From: Clostridiales bacterium
GTDB lineage: Bacteria; Bacillota; Clostridia; Christensenellales; CAG-138
Assembly: GCA_013824375.1 (NCBI GenBank)
Contig: PNNR01000056.1
Span: forward strand, 1 to 34,187
Length of the DNA stretch: 34,187 bases
Direction of reading: 5' to 3'
Part shown: positions 26,054-34,187 of the stretch, in pieces
How the letters are laid out: each line of letters begins with the position of its first letter
Numbering within the stretch: the stretch's first letter is position 1
Notes under the pieces: model-generated
What the model was told of the DNA's origin: nothing
What the model saw: the letters and a program-made list of their open reading frames with translations, nothing else
Database searches by the model: none
Made by a program: the position numbers and the translations under genes

Positions 26054-27319
26054 ATGAAAACAAGATTTTACAACGCAAGAATTTTACCGTTGGATGGGGA
26101 CACGCCTCTTTTCAGCGGCGAACTCGTCGTCTTAAACGGGCGCATCGCCTTCCTCGGCAAAGAGGGTGGCTTTACCGGCGCTGTTGACCGCGAGATCGAC
26201 TGCCGCGGCAGCCTGCTCATGCCGGGCTTTAAGAACGCGCACACGCACAGCGGCATGACATTCCTGCGCTCGCTGGCGGATGATCTGCCCCTGCAGCGCT
26301 GGCTGACGGAGCAGGTGTTCCCCAAAGAGGCGCAGCTCACGCCAGATGACGTCTATGTGCTGACCAAGCTCGCGATCATGGAATACCTCACGAGCGGTAT
26401 CACGATGATGTTCGACATGTACTTCGCGCGCGACAGCATCGCACAGGCCGCCATAGACACCGGCTTTCGCGCGGCGCTCGTCGGCTGCGCGAATGATTAT
26501 GGCGGAAGCGCGCGAGAGACCGCGGATGAATACGCGAAATTCTCCAAGCTCAACCCTCTGATCTCCTATCGCCTCGGTTTTCATGCGGAATACACAAGCA
26601 GCGAGCCGCTGATGCGCGATCTATCGGATCTCGTGCAGCAGCTCAAGCAACCGTTCTATACCCACCTGAACGAAACCGCGGCAGAGGTCGAAAGCTGTGT
26701 TGCCCGCAGCGGCAAGCGCGCAATCGAATACCTTGACTCGCTCGGCATGTTCAACTACGGTGGTGGCGGATACCACTGCGTGCACGTCTCCGAGCACGAG
26801 ATGGAGATTATGAAAGCGCGCAACATGACCGCCGTCACCTGCCCCGGCTCCAACACAAAGCTTGCAAGCGGCGTTGCGCCAATATTCGAGTATCTCAAGC
26901 GTGGCATTCCGGTTGCCATCGGCACCGACGGGCCCGCAAGCAACAACTGTCTCGACTTTTTCCGTGAGATGTTCCTCACCACCGGGCTGCAGAAGCTGGA
27001 GCACGGCGCCGAAGCGGTGGACGCGATGGACGTGCTTGCGATGGCATGTAAAAACGGCGCATACGCCTGCGGGTTTAACGACTGCGACTGCCTTGCTATC
27101 GGCAAACAGGCGGATCTGATCCTGATCGACCTGCAGCAGCCGAACATGCAGCCGCTGAACAACATCGAAAAAAACATCGTCTATAGCGGGAGCAAGCAAA
27201 ACGTCTCGCTGGTGATGATCGCGGGCAAGGTTCTTTATGAACGCGGCGAGTTCTTCATCGGAGACGATCCCGCGCGGATCTACGCCGAGGCAAACCGCAT
27301 CATCCGCGGCATGCAATAG
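26054..27319 (+). CDS. Amidohydrolase, MtaD-like MTA/SAH deaminase family
   Basis: A 421-residue metal-dependent deaminase or hydrolase of the TrzN/MtaD/SsnA group, which includes 5'-methylthioadenosine/S-adenosylhomocysteine deaminases and guanine deaminase-like enzymes. Metal ligands are visible: HTH at 63-65 in PGFKNAHTHSGM, a histidine in GFHAEY, one in THLNET, and Asp in GTDGPASNN. The N-terminal and C-terminal strands form the usual composite beta domain (ADLILIDL ... VMIAGKVLYERGEF). It should act in the cytoplasm on an adenine-type or related amine substrate, which cannot be fixed by eye. It is preceded by no leader (see the promoter) and followed by a terminator shared with the convergent epimerase. 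Confidence 0.88.
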   Translation: MKTRFYNARILPLDGDTPLFSGELVVLNGRIAFLGKEGGFTGAVDREIDCRGSLLMPGFKNAHTHSGMTFLRSLADDLPLQRWLTEQVFPKEAQLTPDDVYVLTKLAIMEYLTSGITMMFDMYFARDSIAQAAIDTGFRAALVGCANDYGGSARETADEYAKFSKLNPLISYRLGFHAEYTSSEPLMRDLSDLVQQLKQPFYTHLNETAAEVESCVARSGKRAIEYLDSLGMFNYGGGGYHCVHVSEHEMEIMKARNMTAVTCPGSNTKLASGVAPIFEYLKRGIPVAIGTDGPASNNCLDFFREMFLTTGLQKLEHGAEAVDAMDVLAMACKNGAYACGFNDCDCLAIGKQADLILIDLQQPNMQPLNNIEKNIVYSGSKQNVSLVMIAGKVLYERGEFFIGDDPARIYAEANRIIRGMQ

Positions 27320-27402
27320 CGGGTGTGCAAAGCGTAATTTGCAAATCAAAGCGATGGATTGACCTGATTTGATCGTCAAAACGGACTTCCAGCCGAAAGA
27401 AT

Positions 27403-27431
27403 AACCCCGATGAGTTTTCATCGGGGTTTAT
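27403..27431. terminator. Bidirectional terminator between amidohydrolase and epimerase genes
   Basis: AACCCCGATGA and TCATCGGGGTT form an 11-bp stem around GTTT, with TTTATT on the plus strand and TTATTC on the minus strand. Confidence 0.85.
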
Positions 27432-27446
27432 TGGTGTCACTTTTGA

Positions 27447-28496
27447 TTAGCCAATCGCTGCTGCGGGCTTGTGTCCGCTGCGCTTGCGGAATACGTTCTT
27501 TCGCTCATTGTTGAGGAACGCGACGGTGTCCTTGATCGTCGTGCCGATATCGCGCGGTTTATAACCGAGATCGCGCCGTGCCTTCTCATTGGTGAAGCGC
27601 GCGTTGCTTGTCAGCGTATACAGCGTATAGCGCGTAAAAAGCGGAGCCTCGTGCCGGATCTTATAATAGAGCTCCGCCAGTGGCGCGGTAAGCTTTGCGA
27701 ACCACAGGGGCAGTACCGTTTTGATCAACTTGCCGCCAGTCACCCGCGAAAGCGTGTTGAGCAGCTCGCGCACGGGGATGTAGCGATTGGAGAGAATGTA
27801 GCATTCGCCCTTTTTGCCCTTGCTCGCTGCTGCGATGACGCCGTTTGCTACGTCGCGTACATCTACGAAGTCATAGCCGCCTTCAACGCACGCCGTCAGC
27901 GACCCATTGAGATAATTAATGATCATTTGCGTCAAGTGACCGTTACCATAATCGTTCGGCCCGATGATGCCAGAAGGATGAATAATCGTAGCATCGAGGC
28001 CTGATCTCGCTGCGTCGAGCACGATCTGTGTTGCGGCGGCCTTGGTCTTTGCGTAGAGACCGATCACGGCCTCCGCCTGAAACCCTTCAACCTCGCGGAT
28101 GACGTTACCGTGTGGCAGCTCCGGCAATGCATGGACAGAGCTGATGTAAACGAGTTTTTTCACGTTGTGCTCCTTGCAGAGGCTTACGACGTTCTCCGTG
28201 CCGTGGACGTTGACATCCACCACCCGCTGGTCATATTTTGATGCGACGGAGACGATTCCAGCGCTATGGATGAAGAGCACTTCATCTTCCGGTTTCAACC
28301 CGAAGAACAGCGGTTCCATCGAAGATTTGTCCCGCACGTCTCCGCGCACAATGGACACCGCGTCCCCGTACAGCATGGTGACGTCCTCGTTTGGCTGCGC
28401 AAATCCGCGCACCGTCTCGCCCGCTGCAAGCAGCTCCCGTGCAACTGTGTTGCCAAGATGCCCGCCGATGCCGGTGATCATATATACTCTCTTCAT
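27447..28496 (-). CDS. NAD-dependent epimerase/dehydratase-type SDR protein
   Basis: A 349-residue extended short-chain dehydrogenase/reductase. The Rossmann motif GIGGHLG is at about 8-14, an acidic GDVRD segment follows, then VYISSVHALP and the active-site YAKTK (Tyr-x-x-x-Lys). The family includes nucleotide-sugar epimerases, dihydroflavonol-type reductases and 3-beta-hydroxysteroid dehydrogenase-like proteins; the last two look closest. The hydrophobic LPLWFAKLTAPLAELYY segment near 245-265 could be membrane associated. The start is ATG 28496, with GAGGA 7 bases upstream. No partner genes are adjacent, so the substrate is unknown. Confidence 0.87.
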   Translation of the reverse strand: MKRVYMITGIGGHLGNTVARELLAAGETVRGFAQPNEDVTMLYGDAVSIVRGDVRDKSSMEPLFFGLKPEDEVLFIHSAGIVSVASKYDQRVVDVNVHGTENVVSLCKEHNVKKLVYISSVHALPELPHGNVIREVEGFQAEAVIGLYAKTKAAATQIVLDAARSGLDATIIHPSGIIGPNDYGNGHLTQMIINYLNGSLTACVEGGYDFVDVRDVANGVIAAASKGKKGECYILSNRYIPVRELLNTLSRVTGGKLIKTVLPLWFAKLTAPLAELYYKIRHEAPLFTRYTLYTLTSNARFTNEKARRDLGYKPRDIGTTIKDTVAFLNNERKNVFRKRSGHKPAAAIG

Positions 28497-28887
28497 CAGA
28501 AAATCCTCGCTTTCATGGTCTGTCGGCAAATCGTTCGCCGTCGGTCTCTTAAAAAATCTTATGCTACTATCATATATGCCTATTGTTACGCGGCTATTAC
28601 GAAAAACCGACGATCTGCCGACAACTTTACGTCTTTTTTATGAAGCTGTGCTCCATTTGACCGTATTTTGAAAATTGCGCATAATAGGGCACTTTTTCAT
28701 CTCACGGCTGCATTCTAGCAGTGATTTTTCAAGAAATGCTCAAACGAATATCAACACAATGTTAACTTCATCGATATAATTAAAAACGTGATTGAAAAGA
28801 AACGTCTGTTCGTATATAATCAAATTGTATTCACAATCGCTCTCCGCCCCACAGAAACGTATTTCGTCTTTGGTTGGAGGAATCATC
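28497..28887. other. Divergent intergenic region, AT-rich
   Basis: It holds the strong plus-strand promoter at 28792-28820. A second TATAAT at 28775-28780 with TCAACA 18 bases upstream may be a tandem promoter. No convincing promoter for the epimerase was found in the left half, and no gene is seen. Confidence 0.6.
28792..28820 (+). promoter_or_regulatory. Near-consensus promoter of the cysteine-motif gene
   Basis: TTGAAA, 17-base spacer, TATAAT: the best sigma-A promoter in the window. The leader is about 60 bases. Confidence 0.8.
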
Positions 28888-29871
28888 ATGAACGAGCAAC
28901 TCTTGCGAGATCATTACGCAAAGCGCGGATTCGACAATCAGCAGGCGGATGATGCCGTCTCTGCCATCCGGGCGTTGGAATCGCGGCTGGGCGCCCGTGC
29001 AGAAACGCTGGAAACAGTCGGTATTCCTCTCATACGAGAATACATTCAGACGTTGATCCGACAAAACGGCAACTCGTTGGATGTTTTGCTCGCGCTCGCA
29101 CGGTATTTTTACCTGATCGGGCGTAACGATATCTATGTCTACTTCACATCGCTGCTCGGCGGTATCGGCGTTGTCGAGAGCATATCGGAACGCCTCGGCA
29201 CGCTGGAGAATCCGGAGACGGCGCGCGAGCTTATCGATTCGTTCCCTCACCCGCCGCTTGGTTCCGACCCGACGGATTTCCCGGAGTTTACGCGCACCCT
29301 CATGGAGAGGCTGGAGCAAACCCTGCCGGAGTCTACTGTGCGATGCACGCTCGCAGGAAATCATCACCAAATTCCTGCCGAAGCGTTCGAGGACGAAATC
29401 AAGCTCTATCAGCTCTCCGACTCGATGGACGATTTTTTGCGTGCGCAGCACGCACAGCAGGTTGAAACCCTGCAGCATCACTGCGACACCAACACCGTCT
29501 GGTATGAGCAGGTCATCACACAGGATGTGGTGGACTTTGTCGCCGCCAATCAGGAGATTCAGTCCGCCGTGCGCGTGGGAGACACGCTCTATACCACAAA
29601 GATTCCATACGATCCCGCAAACTATCTGGCGGAAACGGATGAGACCAAGCGGCGCTACTACGCCTGTCACTGCCCGTTTGTGCGGGAGGCGATCCTGCGC
29701 GGTGAGCCGAATATCTCCTCCAACTGGTGCTATTGCAGCGGCGGATTCGTCAAATACCCCTACGAGGTCATTCTCGGGCGCGAACTGCGCGTTGACTTGC
29801 TGCAATCTGCACTGAAGGGCGATCCCATCTGCCGGTTTGCGATTCACCTGGACAGCGCGGAAGCAAAGTAA
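28888..29871 (+). CDS. Uncharacterised protein with CxC ... CxC cysteine motif
   Basis: A 327-residue soluble protein that I do not assign with confidence (a DUF6144-like family is one possibility). Residues 1-150 are helical. The C-terminal part has CHC (260-262), CYCSGG (281-286) and a final CRFAIHL with C315. This layout could bind zinc or an iron-sulfur cluster, and the ending resembles V4R or ATC-hydrolase-type domains. GGAGG lies 7 bases before the ATG. It is monocistronic with a near-consensus promoter and strong terminator, so it is probably well expressed. There is no signal peptide or membrane segment. Confidence 0.75.
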   Translation: MNEQLLRDHYAKRGFDNQQADDAVSAIRALESRLGARAETLETVGIPLIREYIQTLIRQNGNSLDVLLALARYFYLIGRNDIYVYFTSLLGGIGVVESISERLGTLENPETARELIDSFPHPPLGSDPTDFPEFTRTLMERLEQTLPESTVRCTLAGNHHQIPAEAFEDEIKLYQLSDSMDDFLRAQHAQQVETLQHHCDTNTVWYEQVITQDVVDFVAANQEIQSAVRVGDTLYTTKIPYDPANYLAETDETKRRYYACHCPFVREAILRGEPNISSNWCYCSGGFVKYPYEVILGRELRVDLLQSALKGDPICRFAIHLDSAEAK

Positions 29872-29882
29872 TTCTGGTTATC

Positions 29883-29916
29883 AAAAAGCGGGGAGCTCAC
29901 GCTCCCCGTTTTTTTA
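29883..29916 (+). terminator. Strong terminator, usable in both directions
   Basis: CGGGGAGC pairs with GCTCCCCG around a 4-base loop, followed by seven Ts; the left flank is five As, so the convergent gene may use it too. Confidence 0.92.
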
Positions 29917-29930
29917 TGTTGCTAAATTGA

Positions 29931-31466
29931 TTACCGCTCGATCATGATTCTGCGGACGAACGCTTCATCAAAGTTCTCCGGAATCATCTCACGGAGGACT
30001 TCCTCGCCGTGCATAGTCACGACGATCATGTTGCCGCGCATCTTCTTGCTCAGTGATTTTGCGACCTTGAGATCGCAGAACTCGCCGCCGATGAGGTGCT
30101 TGTTCTCGAGCTTGATGACGATTTCCTTCTTGCGGAACTTGATGCGCCGCAGTGTACGCAGTTTTTGCTCCGAAGCGCCTCTGCTGCCCGCCACGACGAC
30201 GGTGATGTTGTAGCCCGAAAGCAGCAGCAGGAACAGGATCATCGCAAGAGCTGCAATCGCGATGGCTGCCGCAATGGTCACGTTGTCTCCCGCAAAACGG
30301 AGCGACCGTGCGAAGATATCGCGCATGGTCACGCGAACTTCGACTGTGCGGATATTGCCATTCTCGTCCATCGCCTCGATCAGGTAGGTGCCCGGACCGA
30401 CATTCTCGAGCGTAAGCGTCTCGCTCCACTCCTTGCCGGGCAGGCGGATCTTCACGGTGTCACCCGGAACGTCGTCTTTATCGACCTGTACATCGTCGGT
30501 CTCCGGCGCGGGCGTGGGCGAAACAACAGGCTCCGCAACAGCCTCAATGATGAACGATCCGAACGTCTCATAGGTCATGTAGCCAAAGGTGTTCTTTGCG
30601 TAGGCGTGGATGTAATACGTGCCCGGGTCTCTGAGCTTGAGCGCGCCGTCATACGTGCGGTAAGAGCCTCCCGGCGTGCTGTTCTGCGAGATCTGGTAGC
30701 CGCGGTTGACGATGTCGCTCTCAGCGTCGGAGTATGTCAGCGTCGCGGTGATCGGATCCTGCGTCGTGGTTCCGGTGCGGTATGCGCCGGACGCGAGCGA
30801 GATCTCGGGTTTGCTTGTGTCGGCGAGCGTCACCGTATAGGTGAAGGCTCTGCGGTTGCCTGCGACGTCCGTGAGCGTGAACGAATATGTGCCGTTCTTG
30901 GTGACAGAGAAGGTCGGACTGCCCGTTGCCTTGATCGTCGTGCCGTCCGGTAGGGTGAGCTTGTCGTTTCCGCTGCCGCCCGGATCGCCCTGCAGCATCA
31001 GCGTCATCACGATGTTGCCGCCGGACACGCTCTCGCGAATCTCAGGCACTGCGGGCTGCTGCTTGTCCACGCGGGCGAGATAGGCGCCTACTATGGCAGA
31101 GTTGCCGTATTCGTCGACCGCTTTGATGTTCACGGTGTGTACGCCGCTCGTGACTTCCATGTTGGCGGCTGATGCGCTGGCGTCGCCGTCCATGTCGTAG
31201 TAATAGGTAACCTTGGAGGCGTCGACCGCGCTGTTTGCCGTGACGGTGACTGTCTGGTTCGTCCAAGTGTCCGCGGTATAGGGTTTATCGTCCGCGGTTT
31301 GCATGGTGACAACCGTGCCCTTCGGCGTGTCTTCGTACACCTTCATCGCGCCGGAGTAGCCATAGTCACTCGTGTATTCGCTATCGCGCACATTCACGCG
31401 GAACTTGAGCCCATCGGTGCTGCCGAGCGTATCCGGAATCGCGAACTTATATGTTTTTAGAGACAT
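29931..31466 (-). CDS. Ig-like repeat membrane protein, probably missing its N-terminus
   Basis: A 511-residue frame built of beta-rich Ig-like modules (phrases such as VHTVNIKAVDEYGNSA, GTYSFTLTDVAGN and GTYYIHAYAKN). A Pro/Thr linker follows, one more module (GTYLIEAMDENGN), a membrane helix (about 396-424) and an 84-residue basic cytoplasmic tail. Such proteins are usually large, secreted and cell-surface anchored. Here the frame starts in what looks like the middle of a beta domain, with no signal peptide and no ribosome binding site. An in-frame stop lies about 67 bases upstream, at 31533-31535. It therefore looks like a 5'-truncated remnant, unless exported in some other way. The downstream strong terminator is shared with the preceding plus-strand gene. 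Confidence 0.65.
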   Translation of the reverse strand: MSLKTYKFAIPDTLGSTDGLKFRVNVRDSEYTSDYGYSGAMKVYEDTPKGTVVTMQTADDKPYTADTWTNQTVTVTANSAVDASKVTYYYDMDGDASASAANMEVTSGVHTVNIKAVDEYGNSAIVGAYLARVDKQQPAVPEIRESVSGGNIVMTLMLQGDPGGSGNDKLTLPDGTTIKATGSPTFSVTKNGTYSFTLTDVAGNRRAFTYTVTLADTSKPEISLASGAYRTGTTTQDPITATLTYSDAESDIVNRGYQISQNSTPGGSYRTYDGALKLRDPGTYYIHAYAKNTFGYMTYETFGSFIIEAVAEPVVSPTPAPETDDVQVDKDDVPGDTVKIRLPGKEWSETLTLENVGPGTYLIEAMDENGNIRTVEVRVTMRDIFARSLRFAGDNVTIAAAIAIAALAMILFLLLLSGYNITVVVAGSRGASEQKLRTLRRIKFRKKEIVIKLENKHLIGGEFCDLKVAKSLSKKMRGNMIVVTMHGEEVLREMIPENFDEAFVRRIMIER

Positions 31467-31613
31467 GAATGAATATTCAAGCGTAATAAGTTTATTACAA
31501 GGTATGGTATGACGTTTATAAACATTGTTCGCTCAAAGCGTTTATGAACCTCGGTGAAACCAACTCGCGCGGTGCAACAATACGTGTCAAGGTTCAACAA
31601 CCGGAAAGGCTCC

Positions 31614-32710
31614 CTAGGAAGTAAAGCTGATTCTGCCCTTACCATTCCGCTTGGCTTGATACATCAACGCATCCGCCTGCGAAAGCATCTCTGAATAGGT
31701 GCTTTCCGGTCCCATCTGCACCACACCAAAGCTGCACGAGACGGTAACGATGCCTTCGATGACCAACTGATTTACAGCGGTTTTCACTCTGTCGAGCAGG
31801 AGCAATGCGTTTCGCAGCGTCACATTCGGCAGCAGCAACACAAACTCGTCCCCGCCCCACCGGGCGATGGTATCTGAATTGCGCAGCTGCTTTTTCATGA
31901 GCGTGGCAATTTCCTTCAACGCAATATCGCCAATTACATGCCCATAGCGGTCGTTGATCCTCTTTAGATCATCCACGTCCACAAAGACCAGGCATAGCGG
32001 CAGCTTCTGCTTCGGCAGAAATTCATCCAGCGGCGCGCTTCCTCTTCGAGCCTTTCACGCGTTATTGCATTGGTCAAGTAGTCACGCGTACTCGTGTATT
32101 CCAGGCGCGATATCGTCTCAAACTCGTTCTGCGCAAATCGATCGGTTCGAAACGCCTTCATTGCGCAGATTATGATCGTCAGCACAGAATATACGGCCGC
32201 GGCAATAAAATCGTTTTGATTAATGTTCTTCAAGAAAAAGTACCAGATCACATAGAATGCGACGCAGGAAGCAATCGACAGTACCATCATGTTTCTGTTG
32301 CGATTTGGCACGATGAATATAACGAGAATAGTCATTATCATCCCCATCGATTGGATCATGAAATCTGGAGCATTATATAAAAACAGAATGATAAAAAATA
32401 AGGCAACACCGATCGTCTCCAAAATGGATACGACTGCAGCGAAAGACGCAAATGTATGAATGCGCTGCAGTTTGCGTATCATCAGAATCAATACTATGGA
32501 GAATGTATATCGAAGAACTCCTGCTATCAAGCGTTCCGCTAGACCGTGAATAAAGATCAGATCGCAAACCAGAAACAGGAAATTACAGACGCTGGCAACC
32601 ACGGCAAATACGTGGATGCTTTTCTGCGCAGCGATCAGTTTGGTCGCCTCAAAAGCGGAATATGTGCTTTTTTTTGCCGCGATGGGCAGCGTTTCCTTTT
32701 GGATTAACAC
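31614..32710 (-). pseudogene. Membrane diguanylate cyclase (GGDEF), frameshifted
   Basis: One gene in two frames. The first part (from GTG 32710, GAGGA 6-7 bases upstream) encodes about six membrane helices and the start of the GGDEF domain (RDYLTNAITRERLEEEA). The second part (to 31614) carries VDVDDLKRINDRYGH, the I-site RNSD, the active site RWGGDEF and the end of the domain. The frames join at 32033-32038, where an extra GC within GCGCGC puts them out of register; removing two bases restores EAPLDEFLP. If whole, it would make c-di-GMP with product inhibition. Either the gene is broken or the sequence has an indel error. Confidence 0.85.
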
Positions 32711-33172
32711 ACTTGTTCCTCTATGGTGTTCTGCGCCCGTAATCTACCAACTACAATCTGCCCGCCGACCTTTGGAAAAGGTAATGTTTTCATTTTACAC
32801 AATGGCCACGTAAATGCAAGCTAACTACATCGAATGAATCCAACTGCTTCTGTTCCGGCAGGTTTATGTACAACCATCAATTTTTGTTGCTGCCCGGCTT
32901 ACTTGAATTTGATTCAGTATGTGATTCAGGATAACAATTTGTGCAAATCCGTCAATTACTATGTGTGGTGGATACACGGGAGCAATAGCTAACGCATGTA
33001 TGTACCTTGTAGAAACAGTATGGCATCTGGGCTTTATTCGGTTTAGAATCATGTTCTCGTATGCTGTTCCGCACAAATATGTCGATTCATTACCATGCGG
33101 GGTACGTACAGGCCGGCTAAACATTCCGAGTAGAACGATTTGTGAATAAAATTTGAATGTAATTTCCGGGGG
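32711..33172. other. Intergenic region without a recognisable gene
   Basis: The right two thirds (about 32821-33172) is AT-rich relative to its neighbours. It carries only short frames on both strands that lack ribosome binding sites and family resemblance. The left part holds the diguanylate cyclase promoter. Two copies of GATTCAG lie 5 bases apart near 32920. I see no terminator for the DUF5317 gene. Confidence 0.55.
32792..32819 (-). promoter_or_regulatory. Promoter of the diguanylate cyclase gene
   Basis: TTGCAT, 16-base spacer, TAAAAT on the minus strand; leader about 75 bases. No c-di-GMP riboswitch pattern was recognised in it. Confidence 0.5.
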
Positions 33173-33723
33173 TTACGATACGGCAGGCTGTTTTTTTTCC
33201 GCCTTTGTCATCTGCCAGAACAAAATTCCAACACCAATGCAGAGAAGGATATCCCCGATGCTCGCGAATCCGAGCGGATTCCCCGCTGAACCGAAGCGGA
33301 TAACATCACCCAGCAAAGGCAGCCGTGTGGTCTTGTCCGCAAGACAGTATGCGTAGATCTGCCCCTCCGCCAAACGCGTCAGTCTCTCCCCTCCACTTGT
33401 TAGCAGAGAAGGGAAAACCGGCATGCATCCGCCGTTACACGCGATTACGAGGAAGTTCATCAGCGTGCCCGCAAATACAAACAACGGCCAAACAGGCCGC
33501 CGATAGTTGAGCAACAGAAAATGAACAGCAGAATATATTGTACGAGGCAAACCTCCAATGCGCCCAACTGCGGTTGCAACAGCGCGGCAGCACCCGCTTT
33601 GAGCAAAAACGCAGCGACAGGCAACCATATACCGCGAAGCGCATTTTGCCCGATCCCACTCAGAGACCCGCCGAAGATCAGCCCAAGGAGAGTTCCGAGA
33701 AATGCACAAATCAGCAGGATCAT
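33173..33723 (-). pseudogene. DUF5317 membrane protein, frameshifted
   Basis: Two frames together give a DUF5317-type protein of about 183 residues with four to five membrane helices. The first frame (33723 to about 33520) encodes MILLICAFLG ... YILLFIF. The second runs LLLNYRRPVWPLF ... NFLVIACNGGCMPV ... to 33173. The NGG-MPV motif is typical of the family, whose function is unknown. The break lies at 33518-33521 (four As on the plus strand); one more base there would restore IFLLLNYRRP. The ATG overlaps the HD-GYP stop (ATGA), so the pair is coupled, as in other Clostridia. Confidence 0.75.
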
Positions 33724-34187
33724 ATTGTGTAAAGCAGGAGCTTCTCCGCGTCTTCAGGACGCAGGCGCGGCTCTATACTGAGAAACACCTTGACCACTTT
33801 CGGGTCGAGTTGCGTTCCCGCTACCTCCTCCAGTATTTCTCTTGCACGTGCTTTTGTCAATCCCGCGCGATAAGGGCGGTCGCTGATGATAGCGTCATAC
33901 GTATCGGCAACGGCGAGAATCGCGGCACAAAGCGGCAGTTGTCCTTTGGTCGGCCCTTCTTCCGGATAGCCCATTCCATCATATCGCTTGTGATGATAAA
34001 GCACCGCGTCGTTTACCACTTGTGGTAGGTTGATGCTTTCGATGATGCGTCTGCCAACAACAGGGTGCTGCATGATGACCGCATACTCTTCCGTCGTAAG
34101 CGAACCGGGTTTCCTGAGTATTGAATCATCTACTCCGATCTTTCCCGTGTCGTGCAGCAGCGCCGCCATCACAACCTGATCGGTAAA
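33720..34187 (-). CDS. HD-GYP domain c-di-GMP phosphodiesterase, partial
   Basis: The C-terminal part of an HD-GYP protein; the 5' end lies beyond the window and the frame is open to the last base. Visible motifs are LLHDTGKIG (HD metal site), a histidine in MQHPVVG, YHHKRYDGMGYP (the HH and GYP equivalent), and ADTYDAIISDRPYR. HD-GYP enzymes hydrolyse c-di-GMP to pGpG or GMP, and metal and catalytic residues look complete. N-terminal sensor or receiver domains cannot be seen. It is followed by an overlapping DUF5317 gene and, further on, a diguanylate cyclase, forming a c-di-GMP turnover block. Confidence 0.92.
   Translation of the reverse strand, partial: FTDQVVMAALLHDTGKIGVDDSILRKPGSLTTEEYAVIMQHPVVGRRIIESINLPQVVNDAVLYHHKRYDGMGYPEEGPTKGQLPLCAAILAVADTYDAIISDRPYRAGLTKARAREILEEVAGTQLDPKVVKVFLSIEPRLRPEDAEKLLLYTI

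Noticed and set aside
32864-33124. An 86-codon minus-strand frame and a 62-codon plus-strand frame in the gap before the DUF5317 gene
   Set aside because: Neither has a ribosome binding site, a promoter or a protein-like pattern. They overlap each other in AT-rich intergenic sequence.

Overview
The window looks like a chromosomal piece of a low-to-mid GC (roughly 55% by eye) Firmicute, most likely an uncultured or gut-type member of the Clostridia. This rests on the gene order yybS-like (DUF2232) - gdpP - rplI - dnaB, AGGAGG-type ribosome binding sites, LytR-CpsA-Psr and MreB/Mbl proteins, an M3B oligoendopeptidase F, a DUF5685 protein and a Sir2 deacylase. There is no phage, IS, CRISPR, rRNA or tRNA signal. 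The taxonomic call is inference from gene content.

Layout, left to right. 1-4.5 kb (minus strand): a J-domain protein cut by the window edge, translationally coupled to a DUF5685 protein; a small DUF1858 protein; a membrane zinc-ribbon protein; an intracellular GH13 amylase-like enzyme. 4.6-10.3 kb (minus): an operon of DUF2232 membrane protein, c-di-AMP phosphodiesterase GdpP, ribosomal protein L9, DnaB helicase and a stand-alone left-handed beta-helix (GlmU C-terminal-like) protein, ending at a strong terminator. 10.4-13.8 kb: divergent GH3 beta-N-acetylhexosaminidase-like and M3B peptidase genes. 13.9-17.1 kb (minus): radical SAM protein, MGDG-synthase-like glycosyltransferase and a divergent PlsY paralogue, which together look like a lipid-modifying operon. 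17.7-25.8 kb: envelope genes (LCP ligase, orphan binding-protein-like secreted protein, L,D-transpeptidase, large NlpC/P60 hydrolase, MreB/Mbl) and a sirtuin. 26-29.9 kb: an MtaD-type amidohydrolase, an NAD-dependent epimerase and a cysteine-motif protein of unknown function. 29.9-34.2 kb (minus): an Ig-like membrane protein that seems to lack its N-terminus, a frameshifted membrane diguanylate cyclase, a frameshifted DUF5317 protein and the end of an HD-GYP phosphodiesterase. This makes a c-di-GMP block that is either decaying or contains indel errors.

The genes mostly serve cell envelope building (peptidoglycan hydrolysis and cross-linking, wall polymer attachment, lipid synthesis, rod shape) and cyclic dinucleotide signalling (c-di-AMP and c-di-GMP).

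The most notable observations are these. Four unrelated genes have a -10-like hexamer exactly six bases before the ATG and no convincing ribosome binding site, which suggests leaderless transcripts. The radical SAM / glycosyltransferase / PlsY-paralogue operon looks like an uncharacterised membrane-lipid pathway. Two single-site frameshifts lie within 1.5 kb. A near-identical 29-base element carrying an extended -10 is present twice upstream of the NlpC/P60 gene.
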